This document shows, one piece after another, positions 40,155-49,442 of a DNA stretch of 64,000 nucleotides. Position 1 is the first letter of the stretch; each line of letters opens with the position of its first letter. Below the pieces are notes generated by a model, which had not been told where the DNA came from, ran no database searches, and worked only from the letters and a program-made list of their open reading frames with translations. The DNA is from Cognatazoarcus halotolerans. GTDB taxonomy: Bacteria; Pseudomonadota; Gammaproteobacteria; Burkholderiales; Rhodocyclaceae. The position numbers were made by a program, and so were the translations under genes. The stretch covers positions 248,001 through 312,000 of the forward strand of contig NZ_WUAF01000001.1 of assembly GCF_009800965.1 (NCBI RefSeq), in the 5' to 3' direction.

Positions 40155-40310
40155 ATGACAGCCCACACTCATGGCACCCCGGTGCACCACGATCATGCCG
40201 AGCCCCGAGCAACCCTGCTGACGAGCGGACTCGGCCAGCGGCTCGTGGCCGTTTCAGGTCTTGCCGCCTTGCTGTGGCTCACCGTTTTCTGGGTACTTGC
40301 CGGCTCATGA
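40155..40310 (+). CDS. 51-aa His-rich single-helix membrane peptide in the zur-znu operon
   Basis: Small frame of 51 aa between zur and znuC. The N-terminus has a His cluster (MTAHTHGTPVHHDHAEP) and the C-terminal half is one membrane helix (LVAVSGLAALLWLTVFWVLA). Its stop overlaps the znuC start by 4 bp (ATGA), which is the best evidence that it is translated. A His-rich head on a membrane anchor in a zinc operon suggests a zinc chaperone or an accessory subunit; there is no family I recognise. Confidence 0.62.
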   Translation: MTAHTHGTPVHHDHAEPRATLLTSGLGQRLVAVSGLAALLWLTVFWVLAGS

Positions 40311-41056
40311 TCCGATTCGAGAACCTTACCCTCGGTTATGATCGCCATCCCGCGGTCCATCACCTCGACCTGAGCATCCCCGACGGCTCGCTGATGGCCA
40401 TCGTCGGCCCCAACGGCGCGGGGAAATCCACCCTGCTGAAAGGCATCACCGGGGAACTGCGTCCGCTGGGTGGCAGCATCGCCCTGCGCGGCATCTCCGC
40501 TGCCGACATCGCCTACCTGCCGCAGGCGCACGGCCTCGATCTGGATTTCCCGCTGTCGGTCTTCGATCTGGTCGCAACCGGCCTGTGGCGCCGCACCGGC
40601 GCCTTCGGCCGCCTCTCCGGAGAAGACCGGGAGCGTATCCGCGAGGCACTCGACACGGTCGGCCTCGGCGCATTCGTCGGGCGTCCGATCGGCGCGCTCT
40701 CGGGTGGCCAACTGCAGCGGGTACGCTTTGCCCGTCTGCTGCTGCAGCAGGCCAAGGTCATGATGCTCGACGAGCCCTTCGCCGCAGTGGATCAGCGCAC
40801 CAGCGAAGACCTCATGCACATCATCCTCGACTGGCACTGCGAAGGCCGCACGGTACTTGCCGTACTGCACGATCTCGAGCAGGTACGCCGCCATTTCACC
40901 ACCTGCCTGCTGGTCGCCCGAGAACCGATCGCCTACGGTGACACGAGCACGGTGCTGACCCGGGCAAACCTGGCCCGCGCCCGCCGCCATGCAGAGGAAT
41001 TCGACCAGCACGCGCCGGTCTGCCATGTGGACGAATTGCCGAGGAAGACCGCATGA
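40307..41056 (+). CDS. znuC: Zinc ABC transporter ATP-binding protein ZnuC
   Basis: ATPase of 249 aa of the metal ABC importer. Start MIRFENLTLGYDRHPAVHHL at 40307, overlapping the small membrane-peptide gene by 4 bp. Walker A GPNGAGKST, signature LSGGQLQRVRFARLL, Walker B VMMLDEPFAAVD and switch His in VLHDLEQV are all intact. It overlaps znuB by 4 bp. It may also serve the ATPase-less ZnuAB-like pair at 30914-32568. Confidence 0.92.
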   Translation: MIRFENLTLGYDRHPAVHHLDLSIPDGSLMAIVGPNGAGKSTLLKGITGELRPLGGSIALRGISAADIAYLPQAHGLDLDFPLSVFDLVATGLWRRTGAFGRLSGEDRERIREALDTVGLGAFVGRPIGALSGGQLQRVRFARLLLQQAKVMMLDEPFAAVDQRTSEDLMHIILDWHCEGRTVLAVLHDLEQVRRHFTTCLLVAREPIAYGDTSTVLTRANLARARRHAEEFDQHAPVCHVDELPRKTA

Positions 41057-41925
41057 CGCTCGTCGGCTGGCTGTTCGACCCCTTTCTCGACTTCGACTTC
41101 ATGCGTCGCGCACTGGCGGGCTGCCTCGCGCTGGCGCTCGGCGCGACGCCGGTGGGCGCCTTCCTGCTGCTGCGGCGCATGAGCCTGATGGGCGACGCAA
41201 TGAGCCACGCCATCCTGCCCGGTGCCGCGCTCGGCTACCTCGCCTTCGGCCTGTCACTCGGCGCGATGACCGTCGGTGGCCTCGTCGCCGGGGTGGTGGT
41301 GGCCCTTGCCGCCGGCGTAGTGGCACGCTCGTCGGTGCTCAAGGAGGACGCCAGCCTCGCTGCCTTCTATCTGCTGTCGCTTGCCGCCGGGGTACTCATC
41401 GTGTCACTGCGCGGCAGCAACCTCGATCTGCTGCACGTGCTCTTCGGTTCGGTGCTGGCACTCGACGATCCCTCGCTGCTGCTGATCGCCGGCATTGCCA
41501 CGGTCACCCTCTTTGCCCTTGCCGTGATGCTGCGCCCACTGGTGCTCGAGTGCGTCGACCCCGGTTTCCTTCGCGCCGTGAGCCCGCTCTCGCCGGTCAC
41601 CCACTACGGCTTCCTGATCCTCGTGGTGCTCAATCTCGTGGCCGGTTTCCATGCACTCGGCACCCTCATGGCGGTGGGCATCATGATCCTGCCTGCCGCT
41701 GCGGCCCGGCTGTGGACCCGCAGCCTGGGACGACTGCTGGCGAGCGCCGTGGCGCAAGCCTTCGGTGGCGCGGTGGCGGGCCTGCTGATGTCCTTCTACC
41801 TCGATCTGCCCGCCGGGCCGGCCATCGTACTGATGCTCGGCATCCTCTATTTCGCCGCCCTGCTGTTCGCCCCGAACGGTCTGGTCAGCCGTCTGCTTCC
41901 CCGTCGTACCCACCTGGAACACTGA
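41053..41925 (+). CDS. znuB: Zinc ABC transporter permease ZnuB
   Basis: ABC-3 family permease of 290 aa with about eight helices. Features include LLRRMSLMGDAMSHAILPGA, a signature of the family, and GTLMAVGIMILPAAAARLW. It overlaps znuC by 4 bp and ends 2 bp before the GTG start of znuA. Together the three products form a complete high-affinity zinc importer. Confidence 0.92.
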   Translation: MTLVGWLFDPFLDFDFMRRALAGCLALALGATPVGAFLLLRRMSLMGDAMSHAILPGAALGYLAFGLSLGAMTVGGLVAGVVVALAAGVVARSSVLKEDASLAAFYLLSLAAGVLIVSLRGSNLDLLHVLFGSVLALDDPSLLLIAGIATVTLFALAVMLRPLVLECVDPGFLRAVSPLSPVTHYGFLILVVLNLVAGFHALGTLMAVGIMILPAAAARLWTRSLGRLLASAVAQAFGGAVAGLLMSFYLDLPAGPAIVLMLGILYFAALLFAPNGLVSRLLPRRTHLEH

Positions 41926-41927
41926 TC

Positions 41928-42857
41928 GTGAAACATCTGCTGCGCGTTCTCGCGCTCCTCGCCAGCCTGCTCGCCCCGAGCTTTGCCTCCGCTACCCCGC
42001 CGATGCCGGTGGCGGCCAGTTTCAGCATTCTTGCCGACCTGGTGCACCAGATCGGTGGAGAACGGGTTTCGGTCACCACGCTGGTCGGCCCGGACGAAGA
42101 TGCACACGCCTTCCAGGCTCGCCCGTCCGACGCACGTCGCGTCAAGGACGCCCGCCTCGTCTTTGCCAACGGCCTCGGTTTCGACAACTGGATGGAGCGA
42201 CTCGCTCGTGCGGCCGGCGTGCAACAGCTGGTGATTGCCAGCACCGGCATTGCCGCACTGCACGGTGAGGACGCACACGATGACGGGCACGACGATCATG
42301 CCGGCCACGCCCATGGCGCCAATGATCCGCACGCCTGGCAGGACCCGCGCAACGTGCTCATCTACGTGGACAACATCCGCGCCGCACTCAGCGCCGCCGA
42401 CCCGGCAGGCAGCGACTACTATGACCGCAAGGCCGACACCTACAAGGCTGCGCTGCGGGATCTGGATGCCCGCATCCGCGGGGCGGTGCTGAAGCTGCCT
42501 GCGGACCGGCGGCGCATCGTGACCTCTCACGACGCCTTCGGTTACTTCGCTCACGCCTACGGGCTCGACTTCATCGCCCCGGTGGGGCTCGGCAATGAAG
42601 CCGACCCCAGCGCCGCGGGCGTGGCCGCACTGATTCGCCAGATCCGTGAAACGCGCGTGCCGGCGGTCTTCCTCGAAAACGTGACCGATCCGCGCCTGCT
42701 CGAGCGCATCCGGCGCGAAACCGGCGCGAAGGTAGGTGGCGTCCTGTATTCCGATGCCCTGTCCAAACGCGATCCCGCGGCATCCACCTACATCGGCATG
42801 ATGGATCGCAATCTTGCGACGCTGACCGCCGCGCTCGCGCCGACGGGCACGCAGTAA
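41928..42857 (+). CDS. znuA: Zinc ABC transporter substrate-binding protein ZnuA
   Basis: Periplasmic zinc-binding protein of 309 aa with a GTG start at 41928, chosen because it opens a proper signal peptide (KHLLRVLALLASLLAPSFAS) immediately after znuB. The family features are visible: VRIGGERVSV-type domain I, HAFQARPSDARRVKDA, the classical His/Asp-rich loop DAHDDGHDDHAGHAHG and NDPHAWQDPRNVLIYVDNI, then TSHDAFGYFAHAYG. The His-rich loop marks it as zinc-type and distinguishes it from the second binding protein at 31663-32568. Confidence 0.92.
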   Translation: MKHLLRVLALLASLLAPSFASATPPMPVAASFSILADLVHQIGGERVSVTTLVGPDEDAHAFQARPSDARRVKDARLVFANGLGFDNWMERLARAAGVQQLVIASTGIAALHGEDAHDDGHDDHAGHAHGANDPHAWQDPRNVLIYVDNIRAALSAADPAGSDYYDRKADTYKAALRDLDARIRGAVLKLPADRRRIVTSHDAFGYFAHAYGLDFIAPVGLGNEADPSAAGVAALIRQIRETRVPAVFLENVTDPRLLERIRRETGAKVGGVLYSDALSKRDPAASTYIGMMDRNLATLTAALAPTGTQ

Positions 42858-42911
42858 CCTCGCGGCCCGCCCGGCGCCGGCGATCGGCGACACGCCGGTC
42901 AAGTCATCCGT

Positions 42912-43163
42912 TCATCGGCACTGCAGCTGACCGGATTGCACGTGGACCACGCACTGCAGCGCGCCGCACTGGCAATTGCGGATCATCGATACAGGCGCGC
43001 CCGCCGGAGCCAGATTGATCCCTGCCGAGCAACTGCACTCCTGCGGAGCGAGGCTCGGCTCGGCGCGGGCCTCGCGGACGGACGACGTACCCGAAAATGC
43101 GGTCAGCGCAGACACGATGGCCAGCAGCGCGGAAACGCCGATCAACGAATGCTTTAGACGCAT
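42912..43163 (-). CDS. Small secreted Cys-rich hypothetical protein
   Basis: Open frame of 83 aa with a hydrophobic N-terminus (HSLIGVSALLAIVSALTAF) and six Cys in the mature part arranged as QECSCSAG, RNCQCGALQC and the C-terminal QCR. The even number and pattern suggest disulfides or metal binding. It lies between znuA and the MscS-like gene on the opposite strand to znu. No family recognised. Confidence 0.5.
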   Translation of the reverse strand: MRLKHSLIGVSALLAIVSALTAFSGTSSVREARAEPSLAPQECSCSAGINLAPAGAPVSMIRNCQCGALQCVVHVQSGQLQCR

Positions 43164-43300
43164 GATGCTTACCCTGTCGTTGAAGGAGCTCTCATCCTAG
43201 GCCATCGGAAGGCGGTCGATGCAAGGAATCATTTCAATGCTCGCGCCGCGCCGACGACGGTCCCGTCCCGCATCGCGACCGGCGCCGGGCAAGCGGCCGC

Positions 43301-44824
43301 TCAGATCCGGAAGAAATCGCGGATACGCTGGCTCAGGGCCGCGGTTTCCGCCTGTTCCCGACGATCGAATGCGTGGCCCACCCGGTCGCTCTCGTAACCC
43401 GCTTCGAGCTCGCGCACGCGCTCGAGACGCCGCTCGAGCACCGCAGACATGATCTCCGCCAACTCGGGCCGGGCGTGGAGAATGTGGCTGAAGCTCTCCT
43501 TGTCGAGCCGGTAGACCTCGACATCGGTAATCGCGATGACGGTGGCACGGCGGGGCGCGCCGGTCATCAACCCCGGCTCACCGAACACGCTGCCCGGCCC
43601 GCGCTTCTCGAGCAGGCGCTGCGGCCCTTCGGGCGGCTGCCACCACGCTTCGACCTCACCCGAGACGATGATGTACAGCCAGTGTGCCACCGCCCCCTGA
43701 CGGGTCAGGATGTCGCCGCGGGCAAAGGGCGAATACACCAGGCGTTGCGCAAGATCGACGCGCTCGTCCTCGTTGAGGCACTGGAACATCTCGATACCGG
43801 TCACCGCTTCAAGACGCCGGGTCAGCTCGCGGCTGCGCACCTCCTTGCGATGGCTCTGCCCTTCCTTGACCAGGTGCACGGTGTGATCGCTGACGGCAAG
43901 GCGGATGCCCTTGCGCTGGAGCGCGGCGAGTACGTGCTGACGCACCTCGGAGTCGGTCGGATCGTCGAGGGAAGGATCGTCGAGCCAATAGCGCAGGCCG
44001 TATCGTGCGTAGCCTTCGCCGAATTCCATGAGCACGCAGTTGGGCGCCGGGCGGTCCAGCACATTGGGAATCCGTGCCGTGACGATATCGTCGGTCACGA
44101 CCTTGATGACCCGCGCCGGACGCACCGCGAGATCGACGTTGAACCACACCCAGCGCCGCCAGCCAGCCGAACTCTCGCGATCGCACAAGACCATGTAGCG
44201 ATTCTTCATGAGATGGCTGTTAGGCATCACGACCTTCTCGCCGGAACGGGTCAGCAAGGCCGTGTAACGCCACTGGATATCGATGACCTTGCCCGAGATG
44301 TCGTCCAGCACGATCCAGTCGCCGATCTCGAGCGAATTGTCCATCTGCAACGCCAGGCCGCCGAGCAGGTTGCCGAGCGTGTCCTGCATCGAAATCGCCA
44401 ACACCGCGGTAAGAACCGCCGAGGTGGCGAAGATGTGGGTGAACTCCACCCCCGCGAGATTGAGCCGCACGAAGGCCCACAATACATAGACGGCAATCAC
44501 CAGGATGTCGGCAAGAATCCGTGAAATTGCAATCTTGAAGCGCGGCACCAGCACCTCGAAGAACGCGAGGCCAAGAAAGCGGATGACCGCCAGCCCCTGA
44601 CCGAACACGGCGGCTTCCCGCAGCCAGCGTGCCGGCCCCTCGACCGCCAGGTCGCCGATCAGTCCGGCGGCGAGATCGCCGAGCAGGCAGCACACATAGA
44701 AGACAAGGGTGTTGAGCTGCGAACGGCGGCGCGCATACAAGGGGCGCGCGATGACCAGGAAACACAAGACCATCAACGCCAGCGTAAAGGGCGCTTCCAC
44801 ACTGAGGAAAGGCAGTCTCGTCAT
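43301..44824 (-). CDS. MscS-family channel with cyclic nucleotide-binding domain
   Basis: Mechanosensitive-channel family protein of 507 aa. The start at 44824 (MTRLPFLSVEAPFTLALMVL) opens the first helix; several helices precede the MscS pore helix and beta domain (TLGNLLGGLALQMDNSLEIG, then DWIVLDDISGKVIDIQWRYT). A C-terminal domain from about 350 matches cyclic nucleotide-binding folds (FQCLNEDERVDLAQRLVYSP; EVEAWWQPPEG; GSVFGEPGLMTGAPRRAT), the last being the phosphate-binding cassette. Such bCNG channels are gated by cyclic nucleotides and only weakly by tension. It is divergent from the HD-GYP gene. Confidence 0.88.
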   Translation of the reverse strand: MTRLPFLSVEAPFTLALMVLCFLVIARPLYARRRSQLNTLVFYVCCLLGDLAAGLIGDLAVEGPARWLREAAVFGQGLAVIRFLGLAFFEVLVPRFKIAISRILADILVIAVYVLWAFVRLNLAGVEFTHIFATSAVLTAVLAISMQDTLGNLLGGLALQMDNSLEIGDWIVLDDISGKVIDIQWRYTALLTRSGEKVVMPNSHLMKNRYMVLCDRESSAGWRRWVWFNVDLAVRPARVIKVVTDDIVTARIPNVLDRPAPNCVLMEFGEGYARYGLRYWLDDPSLDDPTDSEVRQHVLAALQRKGIRLAVSDHTVHLVKEGQSHRKEVRSRELTRRLEAVTGIEMFQCLNEDERVDLAQRLVYSPFARGDILTRQGAVAHWLYIIVSGEVEAWWQPPEGPQRLLEKRGPGSVFGEPGLMTGAPRRATVIAITDVEVYRLDKESFSHILHARPELAEIMSAVLERRLERVRELEAGYESDRVGHAFDRREQAETAALSQRIRDFFRI

Positions 44825-44996
44825 CGCCGTCACAACGTTACAGAAATGTGACAACAAGCCTACCACGGACCCGGGCAAGCGCCTCGCCTCCGCGGCGAAA
44901 CCCGGCGTCGCGCTCGGATCCGGCCGGAAACGGCGCTCCGTCGGAGCATTCCCCGACGATATACTTGCGCCTCCCTTCGATCGTCAGCTTCCGTTC

Positions 44997-46358
44997 ATGC
45001 ATACGCCACAAGCGCTCACCCGTCTCGACGACGCGCTTCTCGACCACCCGCGCCGCAGCCTGTTCCTGCGCCTTGTCGCCGCCTGGCTGGTGCTCACCTC
45101 ACTGTGCGCTTTTGCGGCATGGCGTTTCGGCATCAGTCAGGTCGACGCACAGCTTGCCGATCGAGTCCGGCAAGAGACGGTTCGCTACGCCGCGCTGTTC
45201 AGCGCTTATGCCGCCGCGCCGGACACTTCGCGCAAGGCGAGGCTCGACGCCGAACTGGCGCGACTGACCTCGGACGGTTTCCGGATCATTCGTCTTTACG
45301 ATGCTGATGGCAATCCGGCAGCCACGATGCAGTCACCGGGCGCGTCCGGTTATGAAGCGGCCCTGGCCCGCGAAGCCCCGGCACGACCGGACCGTCACAC
45401 AGAAATCTGGCGACGCATATCGCTTTTCGGACAGCCGCACATGCTCATGGTCGGCCCGATTCACGATCCGAACGGAGCGCTGGTGGGCTACGGCAGCGCA
45501 ATCTACCGTTTCGACAGGGGTACCATCGAATCGCTCGAAGGCCTGGTGCGCATGGTCTCTCTGATGACTGCGGCAACGGTCCTCGCATCGTTCGCGATGG
45601 TCTATCCGCTGGTCGCGTTCCTGAACCGCCGGCTTCTCCGCTCGGCACGCGAGCTCATGTCGAGCAATATCGGCACACTCAAGACTCTGGGCAGTGCGAT
45701 CGCCAAGCGTGACGGAGACACCGCCCTGCACAACTACCGGGTCACGATCTATGCCGTACGGCTCGCCGAAACCCTGCAGCTTGACCGCAAGCTGATCCAG
45801 CGGCTCATCATCGGCTCGTTTCTTCACGACATCGGCAAGATCGCCACACCGGACACGGTCCTGCTGAAAGAAGGCGGCCACGACGAGGCGGAAAAGCGCA
45901 TCATGCGCCAGCATGTGGGCCACGGCGTGGACATCGTCAAGCAGTATCCCTGGCTCGCCTCCGGCGTGGATGTGGTTGCGGGCCATCATGAACGCTACGA
46001 TGGCAGCGGCTACCCGCTCGGCCTCAAGGGCGACGCAATCCCGCTGATCGCGCGCATATTCGCGGTGGCCGACGTTTTCGATGCGCTCGCTTCCACGCGC
46101 CCCTACAAGCGGCCCTACCCCTACGACAAAATCATCGACATGCTCACCGGTGAGCTCGCGAACCAGTTCGATCCGACGATTCTTCGTGCCTTCGTCCCGA
46201 TCAGCGGCGAACTTCACGCCGCCTGCGCCGGACTCGACGAAGCCCGCGCGGACGCGTTACTCAACGAGATCGTCGCCCGTTACTTTCCCGGCGCCCGTCC
46301 GGACAGACGCGAGCGGACGATCAACGCCGCCGCGGGACCGCACCGGCAGAGCGCCTAG
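44997..46358 (+). CDS. HD-GYP domain cyclic di-GMP phosphodiesterase
   Basis: Membrane-anchored HD-GYP protein of 453 aa. The start at 44997 gives MHTPQALTRLDDALLDHPRR before helix 1 (LVAAWLVLTSLCAFAAW); a periplasmic sensor region of ~130 residues and a second helix (AATVLASFAMVYPLVAFL) follow. The catalytic domain shows LHDIGKIATPDTVL, HVGHGVDIV, GHHERYDGSGYPLGLKG (the GYP motif) and VADVFDALASTRPYKRPYPY. These features predict c-di-GMP hydrolysis to GMP. It could oppose c-di-GMP activation of PgaCD and of the VpsR-like regulator encoded in the same window. Confidence 0.92.
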   Translation: MHTPQALTRLDDALLDHPRRSLFLRLVAAWLVLTSLCAFAAWRFGISQVDAQLADRVRQETVRYAALFSAYAAAPDTSRKARLDAELARLTSDGFRIIRLYDADGNPAATMQSPGASGYEAALAREAPARPDRHTEIWRRISLFGQPHMLMVGPIHDPNGALVGYGSAIYRFDRGTIESLEGLVRMVSLMTAATVLASFAMVYPLVAFLNRRLLRSARELMSSNIGTLKTLGSAIAKRDGDTALHNYRVTIYAVRLAETLQLDRKLIQRLIIGSFLHDIGKIATPDTVLLKEGGHDEAEKRIMRQHVGHGVDIVKQYPWLASGVDVVAGHHERYDGSGYPLGLKGDAIPLIARIFAVADVFDALASTRPYKRPYPYDKIIDMLTGELANQFDPTILRAFVPISGELHAACAGLDEARADALLNEIVARYFPGARPDRRERTINAAAGPHRQSA

Positions 46359-46627
46359 CGTTCATACCGATACAGCAAGGTCCTGCATTGGGCACAGCGC
46401 ACGACTCTGGTGTCGTCATCCTTGTCGTCCAGACCCTGCTCCTCGGTCTCGCCCGACCCACAGCCCGGACAACTCGCGCCGGCCTCGCCCCGCGCCGCCA
46501 GCCAGGCATCGCGCGACGGCAGATCTCGTTGCCGCTGCATGCTGCGCAGATGCCGGCCGACAAGCAGGAATGCGCCCGCAAAAAATAACAGGGTGACGAT
46601 CAGGGGAAACGCCATTTCAATGGCCAT
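46355..46627 (-). CDS. Small membrane protein with zinc-ribbon-like motif
   Basis: Open frame of 90 aa: one N-terminal helix (FPLIVTLLFFAGAFLLVG), a basic stretch, then CPGCG and CAQC 23 residues apart, a zinc-ribbon pattern, with an acidic spacer between (GLDDKDDDTR). It overlaps the end of the HD-GYP gene on the opposite strand by 4 bp. A second in-frame ATG lies 12 bp further in. Function unknown. Confidence 0.62.
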   Translation of the reverse strand: MAIEMAFPLIVTLLFFAGAFLLVGRHLRSMQRQRDLPSRDAWLAARGEAGASCPGCGSGETEEQGLDDKDDDTRVVRCAQCRTLLYRYER

Positions 46628-47026
46628 GGATCTTCCAGGAGTGAGCTGGCCGAGGCCCGCGGGAGCACAAGCCTAGCGCAACTGCGATTTCCGGGCCTTG
46701 ATCGCGATCCTTTCCCCGACGTCCCGGATTGCGAGGCTGTTCTCACCGTCTGGCGGCAGTTGAACGACCTGCATACCACGGGTAGCGGACGCGGAGCGCA
46801 TGTCCACGGTAGCCACCGATCGAACGGAAGGCCCCGGCTGCGGGCACGCGCCCTTGATACGGCCGTTGCCCGCCATCCGAACCACTCGTCGGCGCGCCTA
46901 CCGACCACCACTGCCGATCAACACATACCCGCCAAGGACAACACGGTCTCGTCGGACGAGAATCGCGTTTTGATTGCATTCATATTTCTGAAACAATGCG
47001 GCCTTCGTCAAAAGCGGACAGCAGCA
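46628..47026. other. Intergenic region upstream of the phosphate permease gene
   Basis: About 400 bp without a gene I can support. A minus-strand frame of 70 codons at 46673-46885 ends plausibly (AIRDVGERIAIKARKSQLR) but has no recognisable family, signal or ribosome-binding site. The part near 46970-47000 is AT-rich and is the likely promoter zone for the permease gene. Confidence 0.4.
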
Positions 47027-48613
47027 GTGGACCTCAAACACATCAGCGATCTCGAACGCGCCACGAAACGCGGTCGGGGCGAAATGGGCCGGCTGGGCAT
47101 AGCCCTGCTCTTCATCGTCGGCGTCATGTTGTTCGCCTCCACCCGCAACAGCGGGCCCGGAAGCATGATGCTGGTGATCGCAGCGATGATCGGCGGTTAC
47201 ATGGCGATCAACATCGGCGCCAACGATGTCGCCAACAACGTCGGCCCCGCAGTCGGCTCGAAGGCAATGAGCCTTGGCCTCGCGCTGATCATCGCCGCCA
47301 TCTTCGAGGCGGCGGGCGCACTCATCGCAGGCGGCGAGGTGGTCGATACGATTCGCAGCGGCATCATCGATCCCGCGCTGGTCCCCAGCGGCGACACCTT
47401 CATCTGGCTGATGATGTCAGCCCTGCTGGCAGGCGCAATCTGGCTCAATATCGCAACCGCAATCGGGGCGCCAGTCTCGACCACTCACTCCATCGTCGGC
47501 GCGGTACTGGGTGCAGGGGTCGCGGCCAGCGGCTTCGGTATCGGCAACTGGGACAAGATCTACGCAATCGCCGCCAGCTGGGTGATCTCGCCGGTGCTCG
47601 GCGGCATCATTGCCGCCGCCTTCCTCTACTTCATCAAGCACCGCATCACTTACCAGGCGGACATGGCCCAGGCGGCACGACGCTGGGTGCCGCTACTGGT
47701 GGCGGCGATGGCCTGGGCATTCAGTACCTACCTGATGCTCAAGGGGCTCAAACACATCTGGAAGGTAAGCTTCACACAGGCGGTGCTCTACGGTTTTGGC
47801 CTCGCGGCAGTGGTACTCCTCACGGTCCGGCCGCTGGTCGCGCGAAAGTCGCGGCAGTTGCAGAACAGCAAGCAGGGCGTCAATCAGCTGTTCACCGTAC
47901 CGCTCATCTTCGCCGCCTCGCTGCTTTCCTTCGCCCACGGCTCGAACGACGTGGCCAACGCGGTAGGGCCGCTCGCCGCCATCGTCGACGCGGTCGGCAG
48001 CATGGGCGGGGCACTTCATACGAAGGCCAGCATTCCGCTATGGGTCATGATGGTCGGTGCCATCGGCATCTCGGTCGGCCTCGCCCTGTTCGGCCCCAAG
48101 GTGATTCGCACGGTCGGTTCGGAGATCACCGAACTCGACCAGATGCGCGCCTACTGTATCGCCATGGCTGCGACCCTCACGGTGATCGTCGCCAGCCAGA
48201 TGGGACTGCCGGTCAGTTCCACCCATATCGCGGTCGGCGGCGTATTCGGTGTCGGCTTCCTGCGCGAATGGATCAAGCGCAACAACGCCCGCATGGAAGA
48301 CGAGATCAAGGCGCACCACCCGGAGGGAGATCAGCAGGCCATCGACGCCTTCATGGAGCGCTTCAACAAGGCCCAGGTACAAGAGAAAGGTGCCATGCTT
48401 GCGGAACTGAAGCTGCAGGCGAAAGCGCAGCTCGATCCCGCCAACTTCTCGAAGCGGGAGCGCAAGAACCTCAAGAAGGTCTATCGATACGAACTGGTCA
48501 AGCGCTCGCAGCTGCTGCGCATCGCCGCAGCGTGGGTGATCACCGTGCCCGCGTCGGCACTGATGGCCGCGATGGTGTTCTTCATGATCCGCGGCATGAT
48601 GCTTCCCTCCTGA
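47027..48613 (+). CDS. Inorganic phosphate transporter (Pit family)
   Basis: PiT-family phosphate permease of 528 aa from a GTG at 47027 (reads MDLKHISDLERATKRGRGEM); an ATG at 47084 would begin just before the first helix. The two inverted-repeat signatures of the family are both present: GANDVANNVGPAVGSKA near the N-terminus and HGSNDVANAVGPLAAIVDA in the second half, with roughly ten helices overall. A cytoplasmic insertion of ~110 residues before the last helix (KAHHPEGDQQAIDAFMERFN) is longer than in E. coli PitA. Low-affinity uptake of metal-phosphate is the known role of the family. Confidence 0.9.
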   Translation: MDLKHISDLERATKRGRGEMGRLGIALLFIVGVMLFASTRNSGPGSMMLVIAAMIGGYMAINIGANDVANNVGPAVGSKAMSLGLALIIAAIFEAAGALIAGGEVVDTIRSGIIDPALVPSGDTFIWLMMSALLAGAIWLNIATAIGAPVSTTHSIVGAVLGAGVAASGFGIGNWDKIYAIAASWVISPVLGGIIAAAFLYFIKHRITYQADMAQAARRWVPLLVAAMAWAFSTYLMLKGLKHIWKVSFTQAVLYGFGLAAVVLLTVRPLVARKSRQLQNSKQGVNQLFTVPLIFAASLLSFAHGSNDVANAVGPLAAIVDAVGSMGGALHTKASIPLWVMMVGAIGISVGLALFGPKVIRTVGSEITELDQMRAYCIAMAATLTVIVASQMGLPVSSTHIAVGGVFGVGFLREWIKRNNARMEDEIKAHHPEGDQQAIDAFMERFNKAQVQEKGAMLAELKLQAKAQLDPANFSKRERKNLKKVYRYELVKRSQLLRIAAAWVITVPASALMAAMVFFMIRGMMLPS

Positions 48614-48641
48614 TACGACTACCCGGGCGCAGCCGTATCAG
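48610..48641. terminator. Inverted repeat CTGATACG / CGTATCAG between convergent genes
   Basis: Perfect 8-bp arms around a 16-nt loop start at the phosphate permease stop codon and end 18 bp before the stop of the convergent bdhA gene. Placement favours a bidirectional terminator; no T-run is present. Confidence 0.45.
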
Positions 48642-48659
48642 GAACCGGGAGACATGGGC

Positions 48660-49442
48660 TCACGCCATGAACCATCCGTGACTCGCGACCACGGACTGGC
48701 CGGTCAGGGCCAGTGACGGAAAGGCGGCAAGGAAGGCGGCCACCTCTGCAATGTCATCCGTGGAAGTGAATTCTCCATCTACGGTCTCTCTCAGCATCAC
48801 GTCGCGAACCACCTCTTTTTCCGAGATGCCGAGATCCTTCGCCTGCTCGGGTATCTGCCGGTCGACCAGCGGGGTGCGCACGAATCCCGGGCAGATCACG
48901 TTGGCAGCGACATGATGCGGCGCCCCCTCGAGGGCGACCACCTTGGCGAGGCCCAGCAAGCCGTGCTTGGCGGTGACATAGGGCGCCTTGAGGTGGGAGG
49001 CGACCTTGGAATGTACCGAACCGGTATAGATCACCTTGCCGTGGCCGTTCGCGTACATGTGTGGCAGGCAGGCCCGCGTGGTCAGGAAGGCGCCGTCGAG
49101 ATGCACCGCGAGAAGTTTCTTCCACTGCGCGAAAGCCAGCTCTTCCAGCGGCGAGATGATCTGGATGCCCGCGTTGCTGACGAGCACATCCACCCCGCCC
49201 CACTGCGACACCACCTTGGCGACACCCGCGCTCACCTGTTCCTCGTCGCTCACGTCCATGCGCACACCGATGGCGCGCCCGTCTGGCCCGAGCTCGTCGG
49301 CCGTCTTGTGGGCGGCCGATTCATCGAGATCGGCGATTGCCACGCGTGCGCCCAATTGCAGGAACCGGGCGGCGATGGCTCTGCCGATTCCGCTGGCGGC
49401 GCCGGTAACGATACAACGCTGGTCTTGAAGTTCCATGTTCAT
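48660..49442 (-). CDS. bdhA: 3-hydroxybutyrate dehydrogenase
   Basis: Short-chain dehydrogenase of 260 aa (start [20 protein letters not shown]; a second Met 6 bp in). The cofactor motif GAASGIG, NAG at [10 protein letters not shown], catalytic Ser in [10 protein letters not shown] and YVTAKHG (YxxxK), and the C-terminal [11 protein letters not shown] agree with 3-hydroxybutyrate dehydrogenases that oxidise PHB monomer to acetoacetate. The start overlaps the end of the upstream patatin gene by 4 bp, so the hydrolase and dehydrogenase are coupled. This pairing supports a role in intracellular PHB mobilisation. Confidence 0.87.
   Translation of the reverse strand: MNMELQDQRCIVTGAASGIGRAIAARFLQLGARVAIADLDESAAHKTADELGPDGRAIGVRMDVSDEEQVSAGVAKVVSQWGGVDVLVSNAGIQIISPLEELAFAQWKKLLAVHLDGAFLTTRACLPHMYANGHGKVIYTGSVHSKVASHLKAPYVTAKHGLLGLAKVVALEGAPHHVAANVICPGFVRTPLVDRQIPEQAKDLGISEKEVVRDVMLRETVDGEFTSTDDIAEVAAFLAAFPSLALTGQSVVASHGWFMA

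Noticed and set aside
42876-42898. CCGGCG...CGCCGG inverted repeat after znuA as a terminator
   Set aside because: Short, very GC-rich and without T-run in a GC-rich background; chance is a sufficient explanation.
46673-46885. Minus-strand 70-codon frame before the phosphate permease gene
   Set aside because: The C-terminal part looks protein-like, but there is no ribosome-binding site, family or conserved context visible.
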